Part shown: piece by piece, positions 38,265 to 49,223 of the stretch
How the letters are laid out: each line of letters opens with the position of its first letter
Numbering within the stretch: position 1 is the first letter of the stretch
Assembly (NCBI GenBank): GCA_013695765.1
Contig: JACCZW010000020.1
Location: forward strand, 1-55,829
Length of the DNA: 55,829 nucleotides
Direction: 5' to 3'
DNA from: Gammaproteobacteria bacterium
GTDB lineage: Bacteria > Pseudomonadota > Gammaproteobacteria > JACCYU01
Notes under the pieces: generated by a model
The model's database searches: none
What the model was told of the DNA's origin: nothing
What the model saw: only the letters and a program-made list of their open reading frames with translations
Position numbers and translations under genes: made by a program

Positions 38265-39715
38265 CCCGTCGCTTCCCGCCAGCCAAGATCCAGCTCGCGC
38301 GCGGCCCGTACCTCGTCTAAACGGCGATTGGGCAGGCTGTACGGCGCGCCCTGTACGCGACCGGCCTCGTTGTCCGCCTCTGCGCGGATCGCCACCAGTG
38401 CGTTCACGAAGCCATCCAGTTCGTCCTTGCTCTCGGTCTCGGTCGGCTCGATCAGCAGGCATTCGGGCACCAGCAGCGGAAAATAAGTCGTCGGTGCGTG
38501 GTAGCCGTAATCCAGCAGGCGCTTGGCGTAATTGGCGGCCGTCACGCCCTGCGTCTTCGCCTGGCGCTTCAAAGTGACGATGAATTCGTGCGTGGCCCGA
38601 CGGTCAGGATAGCCCAGATCGAAACCCTCGGCGGCCAGCCGCGCCATCAGATAATTGGCGTTCAAGGTCGCAAATTGGGCGACCCTGGCCAGACCCTCGC
38701 GGCCCAGCATGCGAATGTACACATACGCACGCAGCAACACCCCCGCGTTGCCGGCGAAAGCCGACAGCCGGCCGATGGTTCGCGGCAAATCCTGCTCCGT
38801 GCGCCACACGTACCGCGCGTCCGTCCGGCCTACCACCGGCACCGGCATGAACGGCAACAGCCGCGCGCCGACGCCGATCGCGCCCGCGCCGGGTCCGCCA
38901 CCGCCATGCGGTGTGGAGAAGGTCTTGTGCAGGTTCATGTGGATCACGTCGAAGCCCATGTCGCCGGGCCGTACCTGGCCCAGAATGGCGTTTAGGTTGG
39001 CGCCGTCGTAATACAGCAAGCCCCCGGCATCGTGCACCAGGGCGGCGATGTCGCCGATACGGCGCTCGAATACGCCCAGAGTCGACGGGTTGGTCAGCAT
39101 CAGACCGGCCGTTTGCGACCCGGCTGCGGCCTGCAAGGCATCCATGTCGATGTCGCCGGAACGGTCGGTACGAATCTCGCGCACAGTATATCCGCACATC
39201 ACCGCAGTGGCCGGGTTGGTGCCGTGCGCCGCATCCGGCACCAGGATTTCGGTGCGCGCCGTATCGCCGCGCGCCTGGTGGTAAGCGCGGATCATCGCCA
39301 CGCCGGCGAATTCGCCCTGCGCGCCGGCCATGGGTGTCAACGACACGTCCCGCATGCCGGTGACGCTTTTAAGGATCTCCTGCAAATCGAACATGCACGC
39401 CATAAAACCCTGGCTGAAACGCGGTGGCGCGTGGGGGTGGCGATTGACCAGACCCGGCAGCATCGCCAGCGCGTTACAGGCGCGCGGGTTGTATTTCATG
39501 GTGCAGGAACCGAGCGGATAAAAGTGCGTATCGATGGAAAAATTCAGCCGCGACAGGCGGGTGTAGTGACGCACTACCTGCAATTCGGAAACCTGCGGCA
39601 GCGCGGGCGGCCGCTGCCGCCGGAACCGGGCCGGCAGGGATTCAGTGCCGGCGAGCGCGGACGGCGCCTGCGCATAGCCGCGTCGCCCGTTACGCCCGCG
39701 TTCGAAGATCAGCAT
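38261..39715 (-). CDS. gcvPB: Glycine dehydrogenase (decarboxylating) subunit 2, P-protein beta
   Basis: 484 residues. With GcvPA it forms the split P-protein of the glycine cleavage system and carries the PLP site: the Lys in [22 protein letters not shown]. Typical opening [15 protein letters not shown]; later [20 protein letters not shown], [20 protein letters not shown] [18 protein letters not shown] and [11 protein letters not shown]. Placed last of the gcv genes with tpx between it and gcvPA. Confidence 0.97.
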   Translation of the reverse strand: MLIFERGRNGRRGYAQAPSALAGTESLPARFRRQRPPALPQVSELQVVRHYTRLSRLNFSIDTHFYPLGSCTMKYNPRACNALAMLPGLVNRHPHAPPRFSQGFMACMFDLQEILKSVTGMRDVSLTPMAGAQGEFAGVAMIRAYHQARGDTARTEILVPDAAHGTNPATAVMCGYTVREIRTDRSGDIDMDALQAAAGSQTAGLMLTNPSTLGVFERRIGDIAALVHDAGGLLYYDGANLNAILGQVRPGDMGFDVIHMNLHKTFSTPHGGGGPGAGAIGVGARLLPFMPVPVVGRTDARYVWRTEQDLPRTIGRLSAFAGNAGVLLRAYVYIRMLGREGLARVAQFATLNANYLMARLAAEGFDLGYPDRRATHEFIVTLKRQAKTQGVTAANYAKRLLDYGYHAPTTYFPLLVPECLLIEPTETESKDELDGFVNALVAIRAEADNEAGRVQGAPYSLPNRRLDEVRAARELDLGWREATG

Positions 39716-39732
39716 GTGGAAAAGGAATCGCC

Positions 39733-40233
39733 TCAGGCCATGGCCGCCATGGCCTTGTCATAATTGGGCTCTTGCGAGATTTCCGGCACCAGTTCCGTAT
39801 GCACGACTTTGTCGTTTTCGTCCAGCACCACCACCGCGCGTGCGGCGATGCCTTCAAGCGGGCCGTCCTGTATCAGCACGCCATAGTCTTTGGCAAAATC
39901 GCGCGAACGCATCAGCGACAGCGGGATAATCCGCTCTACGTTCTCGGCGCCGCAGAACCGCGAGGCCGCGAATGGCAGGTCCGCTGACACCGCCAGCATC
40001 ACCGCGTTGCCCTGTTCCTTGGCGAAATCGTTAAACTTTTTCGTGGACTTTGCGCACACCGGCGTGTCCACACTGGGCACGATGTTGAGCAGTTTTTTCT
40101 TGCCTTTGAAGTCGGCCAGCGAAACGTCTTTCAAATCCTTGTTTACCAGCCGGAAATCGGGCGCCTTGGCGCCTAACTTCGGCAGTTCACCGTTAGTGTG
40201 AATCTCCTTGCCCTGAAAAGTAATGGTGCTCAT
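39733..40233 (-). CDS. tpx: Thiol peroxidase Tpx
   Basis: 166 residues, an atypical 2-Cys peroxiredoxin that reduces lipid and hydrogen peroxides with thioredoxin. Peroxidatic Cys in [18 protein letters not shown] (about residue 60), resolving Cys in [15 protein letters not shown] (about 94), and the end [29 protein letters not shown] are typical. AAAGGAGCG lies 9 bases before the ATG. It lies inside the gcv cluster between gcvPA and gcvPB, probably cotranscribed, which is unusual. Confidence 0.97.
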   Translation of the reverse strand: MSTITFQGKEIHTNGELPKLGAKAPDFRLVNKDLKDVSLADFKGKKKLLNIVPSVDTPVCAKSTKKFNDFAKEQGNAVMLAVSADLPFAASRFCGAENVERIIPLSLMRSRDFAKDYGVLIQDGPLEGIAARAVVVLDENDKVVHTELVPEISQEPNYDKAMAAMA

Positions 40234-40331
40234 TGGTTTCGCTCCTTTAAAAAATTGGTTGAAAACGATTGCGAGAAAGATGCGCTACTGCATACGAATG
40301 ATGGCCGCACACACCGGTGCGTTTCCGGCGG

Positions 40332-41711
<1,380 letters not shown>

Positions 41712-41790
41712 TTTGTCAGCTTCAGGCTGAACGGATGCGCCGGTGGCGCAATAATAGTTGATGCGTCACAGGGCTATGCGTCGCCAGGGA

Positions 41791-42183
41791 TCAAGTATCG
41801 GCGTGGGCGTGCGCCTGATAGGCGTCGGCGTCCATCAACGTCTCGAGCGCGGTCGCGTCTTCAGGCGCCAACCGGAACAGCCAGCCCTCGCCGAACGCGT
41901 CCTTGTTGATCACTTCGGGCGTCTCGATCAGCGCCGCATTGGATTCCACGATTTCTCCCGATAGCGGCGCGTAAATATCTGAAGCGGCCTTGACCGACTC
42001 GACTACCGCGCACGCCTCACCAGCCTTAACACGCGTTTCCGGCGGCGGCGCCTCGACGAACACCAGATCGCCAAGCTGCTCCTGCGCGTGATCGGTGATG
42101 CCGACGGTCACCGTACCGTCGTCATTGAGCCGTACCCATTCGTGCGACGGGGTGTACTTCAGATCGGCGGGTAACGGGCTCAT
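41791..42183 (-). CDS. gcvH: Glycine cleavage system H protein
   Basis: 130 residues. The lipoyl-carrying shuttle of the system. The lipoylated Lys is in [15 protein letters not shown] (about residue 64). Opening [17 protein letters not shown] and the end are canonical. Its lipoyl group is made by LipB and LipA (4450-6094). Between gcvT (68 bases) and gcvPA. Confidence 0.98.
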   Translation of the reverse strand: MSPLPADLKYTPSHEWVRLNDDGTVTVGITDHAQEQLGDLVFVEAPPPETRVKAGEACAVVESVKAASDIYAPLSGEIVESNAALIETPEVINKDAFGEGWLFRLAPEDATALETLMDADAYQAHAHADT

Positions 42184-42251
42184 GGCAATCTCCGGTCGGT
42201 TATCGGGTATTAAAACGGATGCTTAGAACTCGCCAGCGGGTACTGGCTACG

Positions 42252-43361
42252 TCAAGACACAGTCGGGATACACGCTTTTCCGTTGCGTACGAACGGCGGT
42301 CTCACAACGCGCGCGGGCAGGCGCTGGCCGCGGCTTTCCACCTCGCAGCGTTCGCCCGATGTTACCGGCACACGCGCCAGCGCGATCGGCGCGCCCAGGG
42401 TGGGCGAGAAACCACCGCTGGTGACTTCGCCTTCTTCGCCGTTTTCGAACAGCACTTTCTGGTGCGCGCGCGGCAGACCGCGCCCTTCCACGACCAGCCC
42501 GACCCGTTTGCGGGTCACACCCGCTTCGCGCTCTTCTGCTAATGCCTTGCGACCGACGAATTCGCGTTCCGGCTGCCAGCTTATGCTCCAGGCGAGCCCA
42601 CATTGCAGTGGCGTTATCTCTTCGCTCATCTCGGCGCCGTAAAGGTTCAGACCCGCTTCCAGCCGTAGCGTGTCGCGCGCGCCCAGTCCCGCGGGCGCTA
42701 CGCCGGCATCGACCAGACGCTGCCACAACGCCGGCGCGGCAGCGGCCGGCAGCAGGACTTCGAAGCCATCCTCGCCGGTGTATCCGGTGCGGGCAACCCA
42801 GGTGTCGCCGATTTCGGCGACGTGAAAGTAACCCAGCCGTTGCGCAATGGGGCCTGCGTCGCCATCCAGTTGCGCCACCAGCCGCTCGCGCGCCGCGGGC
42901 CCCTGCACCGCGAGCATCGCCAACTCGTCGAGGACTTTCGGTCTGACACCGTGATCGCGCGCCAGCTCGGTCGTCCATGCGAGCACCCGGTCACGGGTCG
43001 CGGCGTTGGCAACCAGGCGATAACGATCCTGACCCGTGTAATACACGATCACGTCGTCGATCACACCGCCCCGCGGATTCAGCATGCAGCTGTAAAGTGC
43101 GCGGCCCGGCATGCTCATGGCATCGATCTCGGCGGCCAGCAAACGACGCAGATAAGCGCGCGCGCCGGCACCCGTGATGTCCATGACCGTCATGTGCGAC
43201 ACATCGAAAACACCGGCGTCGCGGCGCACCCGATGGTGCTCCTCGATCTGCGAGCCATAATGCAAAGGCATGTCCCAGCCGCCGAAGTTCACCATACGCG
43301 CGCCGTGCGCCAGGTGCTTCTCGTGCAAAGCGGTCTGCTTTAGCGTTTTGTCGATCGTCAT
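42252..43361 (-). CDS. gcvT: Glycine cleavage system aminomethyltransferase (T protein)
   Basis: 369 residues from the ATG at 43361 (MTIDKTLKQTALHEKHL), a start that matches the family; the frame is open to 43427. Transfers the methylene from H-protein to tetrahydrofolate. Motifs: GARMVNFGGWDMPLHYGSQIEEHHRVRRDAGVFDVSHM, ARTGYTGEDGFEVLLP, LGARDTLRLEAGLNLYG with its folate-binding residues. First gene of the gcv cluster; no glycine riboswitch was recognised upstream. Confidence 0.97.
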   Translation of the reverse strand: MTIDKTLKQTALHEKHLAHGARMVNFGGWDMPLHYGSQIEEHHRVRRDAGVFDVSHMTVMDITGAGARAYLRRLLAAEIDAMSMPGRALYSCMLNPRGGVIDDVIVYYTGQDRYRLVANAATRDRVLAWTTELARDHGVRPKVLDELAMLAVQGPAARERLVAQLDGDAGPIAQRLGYFHVAEIGDTWVARTGYTGEDGFEVLLPAAAAPALWQRLVDAGVAPAGLGARDTLRLEAGLNLYGAEMSEEITPLQCGLAWSISWQPEREFVGRKALAEEREAGVTRKRVGLVVEGRGLPRAHQKVLFENGEEGEVTSGGFSPTLGAPIALARVPVTSGERCEVESRGQRLPARVVRPPFVRNGKACIPTVS

Positions 43362-43583
43362 GTCGCCCGAGAGTAAAGAGCCACGCGTTGCGCACGCGGC
43401 GGAATGTGCGTATACCATGTCAATCATGGACCGTCATGGCCATTAAGTATCGAAGGGTAGCCCGAGCCGCGCGCCCGCTGCAACCGGCTTATCCCACGCC
43501 TCGCCGACTTTTTTCGCACAGCGGCACAGTCCGCGTTGAGACGCTGCAACGTCGTGTGCCGCATCATTTTCCTGGAGTTGAAC

Positions 43584-44054
43584 ATGCTGGCTCGTTACCT
43601 GTTCTCGTTAATTGTCGGCCTGGGCGCCGTGGACTCTGGAGGCGCGGAAACTACATTGAGCGTGCATAGCGCGTGGATTCGCGAAGCGCCGCCGAACGCG
43701 ACGGCGCTGGCAGGCTATCTGACCATAGAAAATCACGGCGTGATCCCGCGCATACTGATCGGCGCCAAAAGCGCCGAATTCGGCAGCATCGAGATACATC
43801 GATCGATCGTGAAGAACGATGTCGCGAGTATGGTGCGGCAGAAATCCGTGTCCATCCCGCCCGCTGGTGGCCAGGTGGATCTCAAGCCCAATGGCTGGCA
43901 CCTGATGATGCTGGCGCCGACCGTACCGTTGCGCGCTGGCAAAATGGTCACCGTCACGCTCAAATTCAATGGCGACGAGAGCGTGACGACGACGATGCCG
44001 GTCAGAAATGCGGGCGGTACCGTGACGACGCACCACGATGGTCATCACCACTGA
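43584..44054 (+). CDS. Periplasmic copper chaperone PCu(A)C
   Basis: 156 residues from the ATG at 43584 (GGAG 8 bases before). A signal peptide (LARYLFSLIVGLGAVDSGGA) precedes the PCu(A)C domain: WIREAPPNATALAGYLTIENHG, then the copper site His in IEIHRSI, Met in MVRQKSV and HLMML (the H-M-x10-M-x21-H-x-M pattern is approximately kept). A C-terminal His-rich tail, HHDGHHH, adds a likely metal site. Family members deliver Cu(I) to the CuA centre of cytochrome oxidase. No cytochrome oxidase gene is in the window. Confidence 0.92.
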   Translation: MLARYLFSLIVGLGAVDSGGAETTLSVHSAWIREAPPNATALAGYLTIENHGVIPRILIGAKSAEFGSIEIHRSIVKNDVASMVRQKSVSIPPAGGQVDLKPNGWHLMMLAPTVPLRAGKMVTVTLKFNGDESVTTTMPVRNAGGTVTTHHDGHHH

Positions 44055-44198
44055 TACTATCGGAGAATACGCGTTTTCCGCACAACTCAAGGCGCGACGA
44101 CGCCCCGCCGACTTTATCCTCGACGCTTAAGCGTTGCGCATCTTGTTGCTGTTTTTATGTCCCGCCTGCATATTTGACCTGATCCCGCTACGCAGCCC

Positions 44199-44239
44199 AT
44201 GATGACGCCGTAATTCCACGCGCGCTGCGCCGTCATCAT
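44199..44239 (+). promoter_or_regulatory. Inverted repeat enclosing the tupB start codon
   Basis: ATGATGACG (44199-44207) is the exact reverse complement of CGTCATCAT (44231-44239), with a 23-base spacer. The right arm covers the first bases of the tupB start codon (44238). No good ribosome-binding site lies between. In RNA this stem would hide the start, and in DNA the dyad could be an operator. A chance repeat cannot be excluded. Confidence 0.4.
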
Positions 44240-44942
44240 GAGTGAATTTTACGCCGCACTGGTCACGGCGTCTCAATTGATCGTCAGCCTCGACCCCGAC
44301 CTGGCCGAGATCGTGCTGCTGTCCTTGCGGGTGAGCCTCCTCGCGGTCGGATTGGCGGCGCTGATCGGCATGCCGCTGGGCGCCGCGATTGCGCTTTATT
44401 GCTTTCCCGGCCGTAGTTTGCTCGCGACCTTGCTCAACGCGTGCATGGGTCTGCCGCCCGTCGTGGTTGGGCTGGTGGTGTATCTCCTGTTGTCTCGCTC
44501 CGGCCCGCTGGGGCCGCTGGGACTGCTGTTCACACCCACCGCGATGGTCATCGCGCAGTGCGTGCTGGTCACGCCCATCATCGCGGCCCTGACCCGGCAG
44601 ACCATCAGCGATCTAAACGAAGAATACGACGAGCAGTTCCGGGCCATGGGCGCGGGCGGCATGCGCAAAATGCGGGCGCTGCTGTGGGACGGACGCTTTA
44701 GTCTGGTGACCGCGGTGCTTGCCGGCTTCGGCCGCGCCAGCAGCGAGGTCGGGGCGGTACTCATCGTCGGCGGAAATATCGATCACGTCACGCGCGTGAT
44801 GACGACCACCATCGCCCTGGAGACGAGCAAGGGCAATCTGGCGCTCGCACTTGCGCTGGGGTTGATCCTGATCGCGATCTCGGTAAGCGTCAACGCTGCC
44901 GCCATGAGTGTCAGAGATGTCGCCTATCGCCGCTATCGCTAA
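44238..44942 (+). CDS. tupB: Tungstate-type ABC transporter permease TupB
   Basis: 234 residues, about five or six membrane segments. The binding-protein-dependent permease loop is QCVLVTPIIAALTRQTISDLNEEYDEQFRAMGAGGMRKMRALLWDGRFSLVTAVLAGFGRASSEVGAVLIVGGN, whose EVGAVLIVGGNI and ASSEVG segments are characteristic of TupB. Imports tungstate or molybdate with TupC (overlap 35 bases). No gene for the periplasmic binding protein TupA is adjacent. Confidence 0.9.
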   Translation: MSEFYAALVTASQLIVSLDPDLAEIVLLSLRVSLLAVGLAALIGMPLGAAIALYCFPGRSLLATLLNACMGLPPVVVGLVVYLLLSRSGPLGPLGLLFTPTAMVIAQCVLVTPIIAALTRQTISDLNEEYDEQFRAMGAGGMRKMRALLWDGRFSLVTAVLAGFGRASSEVGAVLIVGGNIDHVTRVMTTTIALETSKGNLALALALGLILIAISVSVNAAAMSVRDVAYRRYR

Positions 44943-45714
44943 AGCCGATGCCGTTGCCGTTGCCGAACGCAGCGCGGCGGGTGCACGCCGCGAGGTGGCA
45001 TCCGGCGTATTGCCGCTGGTGGTAAGCAAACTTGTATATTGCGCGGGCGGGCACCGCCTGCTGGACGAAATCTCGTTCACGTTGCGGGCCGGCGCCAACA
45101 CGATGCTGCTGGGCCCCAACGGCGCGGGTAAAAGCCTGCTGCTGCGTCTGTGTCACGGGTTGCTCGAACCCGAGCGCGGTTCGGTAAGCTGGGGCGGCGA
45201 AGGCGCGAAGCACGCGCATCGCTGGGTCTCCATGGTGTTTCAGAAACCGGTGCTGCTGCGCCGCTCGGCCGCCGCCAACATCGACTATGCACTGGCCGTC
45301 AAGGGTGTACCGCGCGTCGCGCGCAAAGTACGGGTCAACACGGCGCTGGCCGACGCCGGCCTTGAGCATCTCGCCAGACGTCCGGCGCGCGTGCTGTCAG
45401 GCGGCGAACAGCAGCGCCTGGCAATCGCGCGGGCGTGGGCATCGCAGCCGCGGGTATTGTTGCTGGATGAACCGACTTCCAACCTCGACCCGGCCGCAAC
45501 GCGCGCGATCGAAACGCTGATCCAGAGCATCCGCCGGGCCGGTGCGCGCATCATCATGAGCACGCACGATCTGGCGCAGGCAAGGCGTCTGGGCGACGAC
45601 GTCCTGTTCATACACAAGGGGCGGGTGCTGGAACATACGCCGGCCGGTGATTTTTTCGAATGTCCACGAAGCGCGCCGGCCCGGGCGTTTCTGCGAGGCG
45701 ATTTGCTTAGCTAA
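44908..45714 (+). CDS. tupC: Tungstate-type ABC transporter ATP-binding protein TupC
   Basis: 268 residues. An N-terminal extension of about 40 residues precedes Walker A LLGPNGAGKSLLLRL, Q loop VFQKPVLLRRSAAANIDYAL (characteristic of the TupC/WtpC type), signature LSGGEQQRLAIARAW, Walker B VLLLDEPTSNLDPAA and the switch STHDLAQARRLGDDVLFIHKGR. The domain ends without a TOBE domain. It is cotranscribed with tupB and convergent with the oxyanion-domain regulator. Confidence 0.92.
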   Translation: MSEMSPIAAIAKADAVAVAERSAAGARREVASGVLPLVVSKLVYCAGGHRLLDEISFTLRAGANTMLLGPNGAGKSLLLRLCHGLLEPERGSVSWGGEGAKHAHRWVSMVFQKPVLLRRSAAANIDYALAVKGVPRVARKVRVNTALADAGLEHLARRPARVLSGGEQQRLAIARAWASQPRVLLLDEPTSNLDPAATRAIETLIQSIRRAGARIIMSTHDLAQARRLGDDVLFIHKGRVLEHTPAGDFFECPRSAPARAFLRGDLLS

Positions 45715-45744
45715 ACAACGCCGTGGGCGCCGCCGACTGGCTCG

Positions 45745-46656
45745 TTAATTCGCGTTGTAAATCACCTGCCCCAGCGCGGACACGTCGTAGCCACCCAGCT
45801 CTTTAGCGCGCTCGATGAACCGCGGCGAACGCGCAAACCGCAACAGCCGCTGGAAAGGCGGCTCGAAGTAATCGCGACGCGCAATGGCGAGATCGTAACG
45901 CTCGCGGTGGAGGGGCAAAAACTCAAGCCGGAACTGGCGGGCGACAGCCGCGATCGCGATGCCGCCATCGGCCTTGCCCTCCAGCACCGCCACGGCCACA
46001 TCGGTTTCGCTGCGCGCGGTCGTCTCGATCAGATTCAGATCGTCACGCGACATGCCGGCCCGCTCCAGCAGGTACTTGAGCAGCAGGTAACTGCCCGCGG
46101 TGTGCTGCCGGTCCACCACGCGCAGCTTGCGGTCGCGCAGATCGGTAAGTGCACTCACTCCATGCGGGTTACCCTGAGCCAGCACCAGTCCCTGCTCGCG
46201 CTGCGCCCATTCCACCAATACGACCTGCAAGCCCGCGAGCAACTGCCGCGCGAGATCGATGTTGTAGTGACCCGACTCGCCGTCGAGTACGTGCAGACCA
46301 CATACCATCGCCTGGCGTGCGGCGAGGCGGCGCACACCGTCGAGACTGCCGTCGAACTGCGTGGCGCAATCGCACTCGGCTTCGCGCAACGCCCATTCCA
46401 GCAGCGGGTCGTGACTGCCGGCGATCACCTGCGGCGTGGTCCACGCAGCCTCGATATCAGTCTGATATTCCGTGTGACGGATGACCCACAGATCGATCAG
46501 AGTTCTCGGGAAAAGCCATTTGCCGGTCAGGCGCGTACAGGGAATGCTGCGGGTGCGGACCAGATCGTAAATTTTACGTTCTTTGAGCCGCAGATAATCC
46601 GCGACCTCGCGGGTGTTCATCAGCTCGCGCATGCCGAAGTTGGTCGTCGCGATCAA
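45745..46656 (-). CDS. HTH transcriptional regulator with a molybdate/tungstate-type binding domain
   Basis: 303 residues. The N-terminus is a MerR/excisionase-type helix-turn-helix (MNTREVADYLRLKERKIYDLVRTRSIPCTRLTGKWLFPRTLIDLWV). The remaining 230 residues resemble a periplasmic-binding-protein-like domain (PBP_like/COG1910 type): IAGSHDPLLEWALRE near the start, RRLAARQAMVCGLHVLDG, VDRQHTAGSYLLLKYLLERAG and SETDVAVAVLEGKADGGIAIAAVARQFRL, no signal peptide. Such proteins are thought to sense molybdate or tungstate in the cytoplasm. The adjacent convergent tupBC suggests it controls that importer. The start overlaps the stop of ubiI-like by 4 bases, so it is expressed with the ubi genes. Confidence 0.85.
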   Translation of the reverse strand: MIATTNFGMRELMNTREVADYLRLKERKIYDLVRTRSIPCTRLTGKWLFPRTLIDLWVIRHTEYQTDIEAAWTTPQVIAGSHDPLLEWALREAECDCATQFDGSLDGVRRLAARQAMVCGLHVLDGESGHYNIDLARQLLAGLQVVLVEWAQREQGLVLAQGNPHGVSALTDLRDRKLRVVDRQHTAGSYLLLKYLLERAGMSRDDLNLIETTARSETDVAVAVLEGKADGGIAIAAVARQFRLEFLPLHRERYDLAIARRDYFEPPFQRLLRFARSPRFIERAKELGGYDVSALGQVIYNAN

Positions 46657-47885
46657 AAATTTCCGCGGGCCATACGCGGGTGTTCGCCGGATAGTCCCAT
46701 TGCACGACGCATGATGCGGCGCTTAACCGCGGGCGCGGCGTCGGTCACATTCAAACCCGCGCCGCGCAGCCAGCGCCATGCCTGCGCCTCTTGCGCGAAC
46801 AGGAATTTGAAGCCTTCCATCGCGCGCATGGTCATCTCGTTATCGCCCCGGCGCGCGCGCTCGTAACGACGCAACACGCGCAGGCTGCCGATGTCGCGCC
46901 GACTCTCCGCAAGCGTTTCCGCCAAGGTGGCCGCGTCCATAAACCCTAGGTTGGCGCCCAACCCCGCGAGCGGATGGATACCGTGCGCCGCATCGCCGAT
47001 CAATGCCACACGCGGCAACACGTAGCGATCCGCCTGCCCGCCGCGCAACGGGAACACGGCGCGTGCGCCACAAGACTCGATGCGGCCCAGCCTGTAATCG
47101 AATTCGGCGGCAAGCACATCCTTGAACGCGTCATCGGGCATTGCCGCCAGGGCTTGCGTGCGCTTGTCCGGCGTTGACCAGACGATCGAGCAACGTCCAT
47201 CGGCGAGTGGCAGAAACGCCAGCACGCTTTTCGCGACGAAGCGCTGCCAGGCGGTATGTTGATGCGGCAATTCGGTGCCCACCGTCGCGACCAGCGCGCT
47301 GTGGTCATAGTCACGCGCGTTGAAAATGACGCCGGCCAGGGTTCTAACCTGCGAGTGGGCGCCGTCCGCACCGATCAGCAAGCGCGCCGAAATGTGTGCG
47401 CCACTGACGAGTTCGACCGCGACGTGATCTTCCATGACGTCGAACCGCGCCAGGGCATCCGGGCAGTGCCAGGTAACATTCTCGAACGCGCGCAGGCATT
47501 CCACCAGTGCCTGCTGTATGACCCGGTTCTCGACGATATAGCCCAGTTGTGACGTGTTTACGTCACAGCAATCGAAATGGATAGCACCGCTGCTTGCCGC
47601 GTCCCAGACGTGCATCTGGCGGTAAGGGCACGCCCGTTCGGCCGCGATCGAGCCCCATGCACCCAGCGCGTTCAGAATCGTCGCGGAGGCGGGACTGATC
47701 GCCGACACCCGCCCACGGTAATCAGCAGTACCGTAGTCCGCATCGCGATCAAAACTTTCTGCCTCGTGGGCTTCGACGATCGTGACCCGCAGACCTTGCT
47801 GCGCCAACGCGCACGCGGCGGTGGCGCCAATCATGCCGCCGCCGATGACGACCACATCCTGTGGTGGGCTTGTCTGCGCGCTCAC
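46653..47885 (-). CDS. UbiI/VisC-like FAD-dependent ubiquinone hydroxylase
   Basis: 410 residues. The FAD motif DVVVIGGGMIGATAACALAQQG opens the protein, with the ubiquinone-hydroxylase signatures YGTADYRGRVSAISPAS, the DG motif LLIGADGAHSQVR, and GDAAHGIHPLAGLGANLGFMDAATLAETL. It is one of the aromatic-ring hydroxylases of ubiquinone synthesis, closest to UbiI/VisC (C5) or UbiF. It directly follows ubiH with an ATGA overlap, as visC follows ubiH in E. coli. Confidence 0.9.
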   Translation of the reverse strand: MSAQTSPPQDVVVIGGGMIGATAACALAQQGLRVTIVEAHEAESFDRDADYGTADYRGRVSAISPASATILNALGAWGSIAAERACPYRQMHVWDAASSGAIHFDCCDVNTSQLGYIVENRVIQQALVECLRAFENVTWHCPDALARFDVMEDHVAVELVSGAHISARLLIGADGAHSQVRTLAGVIFNARDYDHSALVATVGTELPHQHTAWQRFVAKSVLAFLPLADGRCSIVWSTPDKRTQALAAMPDDAFKDVLAAEFDYRLGRIESCGARAVFPLRGGQADRYVLPRVALIGDAAHGIHPLAGLGANLGFMDAATLAETLAESRRDIGSLRVLRRYERARRGDNEMTMRAMEGFKFLFAQEAQAWRWLRGAGLNVTDAAPAVKRRIMRRAMGLSGEHPRMARGNF

Positions 47886-49153
47886 CTCGAACCCGCCAAG
47901 CTTAAATCTACCTGGGTTAGATCCACCAGGTTCAGGCCGGTGGTCAGGCGCGGAACCGCGCCGCTCACACCCATGGCGCGGCGCGCGAGAGCGTGGCGCA
48001 GCGGCGGGACCGCGTCCAGTGCCAGCCGCGCCGCGCCGCGCGCGCAGGCTATCGGCGCAAAGGGATTGACAAAGGCGCGCGCCAGCGTGTCGGTGAAGCG
48101 AGCGACGTACCGCAGATCCGCCTTGCGCCGGTCCGCATAGCGGCCGAGCAGAAGTTGCTCGCCGGGATCATGCGGTGCGTGCGCGCAAAGCAGGTCCGCG
48201 AGTTCGGCCACGTCGCGCAGGGCAAGATTGAAGCCCTGGCCCGCGACCGGATGCAGGGCATGTGCGGCGTTGCCGATCAGCACGGCGCGCGGCGCGACCA
48301 GTTCGCGCGCGACGTTAATTGTCAACGGATACGCCAGCCTGGCGCCGACCTTCATAAAGCGCCCCAGGCGATAGCCGAAGCACCTCTGCAATTTTTCGAG
48401 AAATTGGGTATCGCTCAGACGCATGATCGCCGCGATCTCTGTCGCGGCGTGCGTCCACACCAGCGCGCAGCGCCCCTCGCTCTTGGGCAATAACGCCAGC
48501 GGCCCGGCAGTTGTAAAACGCTCGTACGCGGCGAACCGATGATCCTCCGACGGCGTAACATTCGCGACGATCGCGGTCTGTCCATAATCGGCGGTCGAGG
48601 CGGCAATGCCCAACTGCCGTCGAATATTAGAACTCGCGCCATCCGCCGCGATCAGCAGGCGCCCGCGCAGCGTCCGTACCGGAGCCTCGCCTTTCTCCGC
48701 GCCACCGTCCGCGCGCACATCGACCGACGTGCCATCGACGATGAAGTCCCGCACACGCGCCGGCGCAACAATATCGATGTTGGCTTGAGCAATCAACCGC
48801 GCGTAAATAACCTGACCGAGATCGCGGCTGGGCACGACGTAACCGAGCGCCGCCACACCTTCCTCGCGATGATGCAGCCGCGTCGCGCCAAAACGCCCGC
48901 GTTCCGACACGTGTATGGATTTTATGGGCGTAGCCACGGGCGCGATCGTCTGCCACAACCCTAGACCTTCGAGTATCCGCCGCGAGCCGAATGCAAGCGC
49001 CAGGCTTCGATCATCGTAGCCCGGAGCATTCCTGTCGCCCGCCGCCCGCGCCTCGATCAGCGCGACCCGGTACGGCGATGCCGACAAGGCGCAAGCCAGG
49101 GTAGCGCCGGCCAGCCCGCCGCCGACAATCAAAATATCGCAATCAGTCGTCAT
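47882..49153 (-). CDS. ubiH: 2-octaprenyl-6-methoxyphenyl hydroxylase UbiH
   Basis: 423 residues from the ATG at 49153 (a further ATG at 49165). FAD-binding DILIVGGGLAGATLACALS, the motif YDDRSLALAFGSRRILEGLGLW, RLLIAADGASSNIRRQLGI and VLIGNAAHALHPVAGQGFNLALRDVAEL identify UbiH, which hydroxylates the ring in ubiquinone synthesis. GNAAH (Asn in place of the usual Asp) is a known UbiH variant. Coupled to ubiI-like by 4-base overlap; sodC lies 83 bases upstream. Confidence 0.94.
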   Translation of the reverse strand: MTTDCDILIVGGGLAGATLACALSASPYRVALIEARAAGDRNAPGYDDRSLALAFGSRRILEGLGLWQTIAPVATPIKSIHVSERGRFGATRLHHREEGVAALGYVVPSRDLGQVIYARLIAQANIDIVAPARVRDFIVDGTSVDVRADGGAEKGEAPVRTLRGRLLIAADGASSNIRRQLGIAASTADYGQTAIVANVTPSEDHRFAAYERFTTAGPLALLPKSEGRCALVWTHAATEIAAIMRLSDTQFLEKLQRCFGYRLGRFMKVGARLAYPLTINVARELVAPRAVLIGNAAHALHPVAGQGFNLALRDVAELADLLCAHAPHDPGEQLLLGRYADRRKADLRYVARFTDTLARAFVNPFAPIACARGAARLALDAVPPLRHALARRAMGVSGAVPRLTTGLNLVDLTQVDLSLAGSR

Positions 49154-49223
49154 AGTCCGCGCCACACGAAAGGCGCCGGCACAGCGCCAGGAAAATGGAG
49201 CCCGCCCGTGAAAACGACACCTT

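Noticed and set aside
43362-43583. Glycine riboswitch upstream of gcvT
   Set aside because: I looked for the tandem aptamer core with its conserved GGAGAG and CCGAAGG-type segments in the leader and did not find it. A covariance-model search would settle it.
44055-44237. Moco or Tuco riboswitch ahead of tupB
   Set aside because: The leader has a dyad at the start codon but lacks the conserved aptamer segments as I remember them; only the inverted repeat is reported.
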